29,926 nucleotides of DNA from Candidatus Margulisiibacteriota bacterium (GTDB taxonomy: Bacteria; Margulisbacteria; Termititenacia; Termititenacales; Termititenacaceae), in assembly GCA_031267055.1 (NCBI GenBank), contig JAIRZV010000028.1, positions 1 through 29,926 on the forward strand, read 5' to 3'. The position numbers were made by a program, and so were the translations under genes. Below, in pieces: positions 28,602-29,926 of the stretch (position 1 is its first letter; every line of letters begins with the position of its first letter). The notes under the pieces were generated by a model. The model did not search any database. It saw only the letters and a list, made by a program, of their open reading frames with translations, and was not told where the DNA came from.

Positions 28602-29926
28602 TTGGGCGCTAGACAGGTAGAGTTAAAAGACACCAGAAACATCGGCATTGCCGCGCATATCGACGCTGGCAAGACGACGTTGTCTGAACGCATTTTGTTT
28701 TACACCGGTGTTTCGCACAAGATCGGCGAGGTGCATGACGGCGCGGCGATCATGGACTGGATGGAGCAGGAACAGGAACGTGGCATTACGATCACTTCGG
28801 CGGCGACCACCTGCTTCTGGAATAAAGACAATATCAAACACCGCGTCAATTTGATTGACACGCCCGGACACGTGGATTTCACTGTGGAAGTCGAGCGTTC
28901 TTTGCGTGTGTTGGACGGCGTGGTCGCGGTTTTCTGCGCGGTGGGTGCGGTGCAGCCACAGTCGGAGACGGTTTGGCGTCAGGCCACCAGATACAAAGTG
29001 CCGCGCATTATTTTTGTCAATAAAATGGACCGCCTCGGTGCGAATTTTTATCGCGTAGAAGAGCAAATCGTCGAAAAACTAAACGGCCGGCCGATACCGA
29101 TACAACTGCCGATCGGCGCGGAGGACAATTTCAAAGGCGTGTTTGATCTGGTCAGTATGCGAGCGATTTATAACAAAGGTGAAAAAGGCACGGAGCTGGA
29201 ATACTCAGATGAAGTGCCGGAAGAGCTAAAAGACAAAATTCCGGCCTATCGCGAAAAATTAATCGAAGCTGCCGCTGAGCAAGACGAAGCTTTGCTGGAA
29301 AAATACATGGCCGATCCGTCCAGTCTGACCCCCGCGGAGATCAAAAAAGGTTTGCGCGCCGGCGTGATCAAGACGGATTTTGTGCTGATGACCTGCGGTT
29401 CGGCTTTTAAAAATACTTCGATCCAGCCACTGCTCGATGCGGTTTGTGATTATCTGCCGACTCCGCTGGAAAAGCCGGTTTTCGGCACGAATGCGGACAC
29501 GGGCGAGGAGACAACGGTCAAAGTCGGCGACACGGAAAAATTTGTCGGTCTGGCTTTCAAAGTGGCGACCGATCCTTTTGTCGGCCGTCTGACTTATGTG
29601 CGGATTTATTCCGGCACTTTACAGTCCGGTTCTTATGTGGTGAATACGACCAAAGGCTCGAAAGAGCGCGTTGGCCGTATAGTGTTGATGCACTCCAACA
29701 AACGTGAGGAGATCGACGAAGTTCACGCTGGAGATATTTGTGGCGTGATCGGTTTGAAGGATACCACGACCGGCAATACTATCGCCGTGGAAGGCAACAA
29801 TATCGTGCTGGAAGCGATGACTTTCCCCGAGACGGTTATTGATGTGGCGATCGAGCCGAAAACCAAAGCGGATCAGGAAAAAATGGGCGAGGCGCTCAAG
29901 AAATTGGCCGAGGAAGACCCGACTTT
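28602..29926 (+). CDS. fusA: Elongation factor G, N-terminal part (3' end outside window)
   Basis: The gene starts with TTG at 28602, preceded by AAAGGAG. No in-frame ATG lies near the conserved start of the protein, and the frame stays open to the right edge, giving about 441 residues. The G1 motif AHIDAGKTT is at residues 18-26. The switch region is EQERGITITSAATT, G3 is DTPGHVDF and G4 is NKMD. The start of domain II is also present (VGLAFKVATDPFVGRLTYVRIYSG). It catalyses ribosomal translocation with GTP and is the usual third gene of the str operon. Confidence 0.97.
   Translation, partial: MGARQVELKDTRNIGIAAHIDAGKTTLSERILFYTGVSHKIGEVHDGAAIMDWMEQEQERGITITSAATTCFWNKDNIKHRVNLIDTPGHVDFTVEVERSLRVLDGVVAVFCAVGAVQPQSETVWRQATRYKVPRIIFVNKMDRLGANFYRVEEQIVEKLNGRPIPIQLPIGAEDNFKGVFDLVSMRAIYNKGEKGTELEYSDEVPEELKDKIPAYREKLIEAAAEQDEALLEKYMADPSSLTPAEIKKGLRAGVIKTDFVLMTCGSAFKNTSIQPLLDAVCDYLPTPLEKPVFGTNADTGEETTVKVGDTEKFVGLAFKVATDPFVGRLTYVRIYSGTLQSGSYVVNTTKGSKERVGRIVLMHSNKREEIDEVHAGDICGVIGLKDTTTGNTIAVEGNNIVLEAMTFPETVIDVAIEPKTKADQEKMGEALKKLAEEDPT

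Overview
The window is one contiguous stretch of a bacterial chromosome of moderate GC content. It ends in the conserved transcription/translation cluster rpmG - tRNA-Trp - secE - nusG - rplK - rplA - rplJ - rplL - rpoB - rpoC - rpsL - rpsG - fusA (13694 to the right edge). No gene fixes the taxon. The short RpoB (1115 aa), the DUF4914 protein, the CXXX-repeat RiPP genes and an oversized RpoC are compatible with a deep-branching, possibly gut-associated anaerobe such as a candidate phylum, Elusimicrobia-like or Margulisbacteria-like lineage. That placement is a guess.

Layout. (a) 1-458: the 3' end of a PIN-domain toxin gene and a small overlapping partner. (b) 654-1030: tRNA-Pro followed by an array of hairpin repeats. 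(c) 1130-3607: a peroxide/disulfide stress pair, a peroxiredoxin and a CoA-disulfide reductase/NADH oxidase with a rhodanese domain. (d) 3644-4165: tRNA-Leu followed by a second hairpin array, with a duplicated tRNA 3' end. (e) A minus-strand glycosyltransferase, then a four-armed palindromic MITE-like repeat. (f) A DUF4914 protein with a PEPCK-like P-loop. (g) Two convergent XRE regulators. (h) 7998-13672: a six-gene operon for a cysteine-every-fourth-residue (CXXX-repeat) peptide and its modification enzymes. (i) The ribosomal protein/RNA polymerase cluster.

The accessory system of most interest is the operon at 7998-13672. A 529-residue precursor carries about 88 cysteines in a (Cxxx)n tract. 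It is followed by two small proteins that resemble each other and flank a SPASM radical SAM enzyme, then a second radical SAM enzyme without a SPASM cluster, and a possible U32-like protein. Three matching palindromes, TTCG-N6-CGAA, lie in the divergent control region. Two of them sit 2 bp downstream of the -10 boxes of opposing promoters. The small XRE protein at 7575-7793 therefore probably represses itself and the operon.

The most unusual core-gene feature is rpoC. One uninterrupted frame encodes 2310 residues. All catalytic and zinc-binding motifs are intact, but about 850 extra, mostly helical, lysine/glutamate/leucine-rich residues are inserted at the secondary-channel rim helices. A second extra block of about 235 residues sits in the trigger loop. 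Together they bring a core of about 1,230 residues to 2310.
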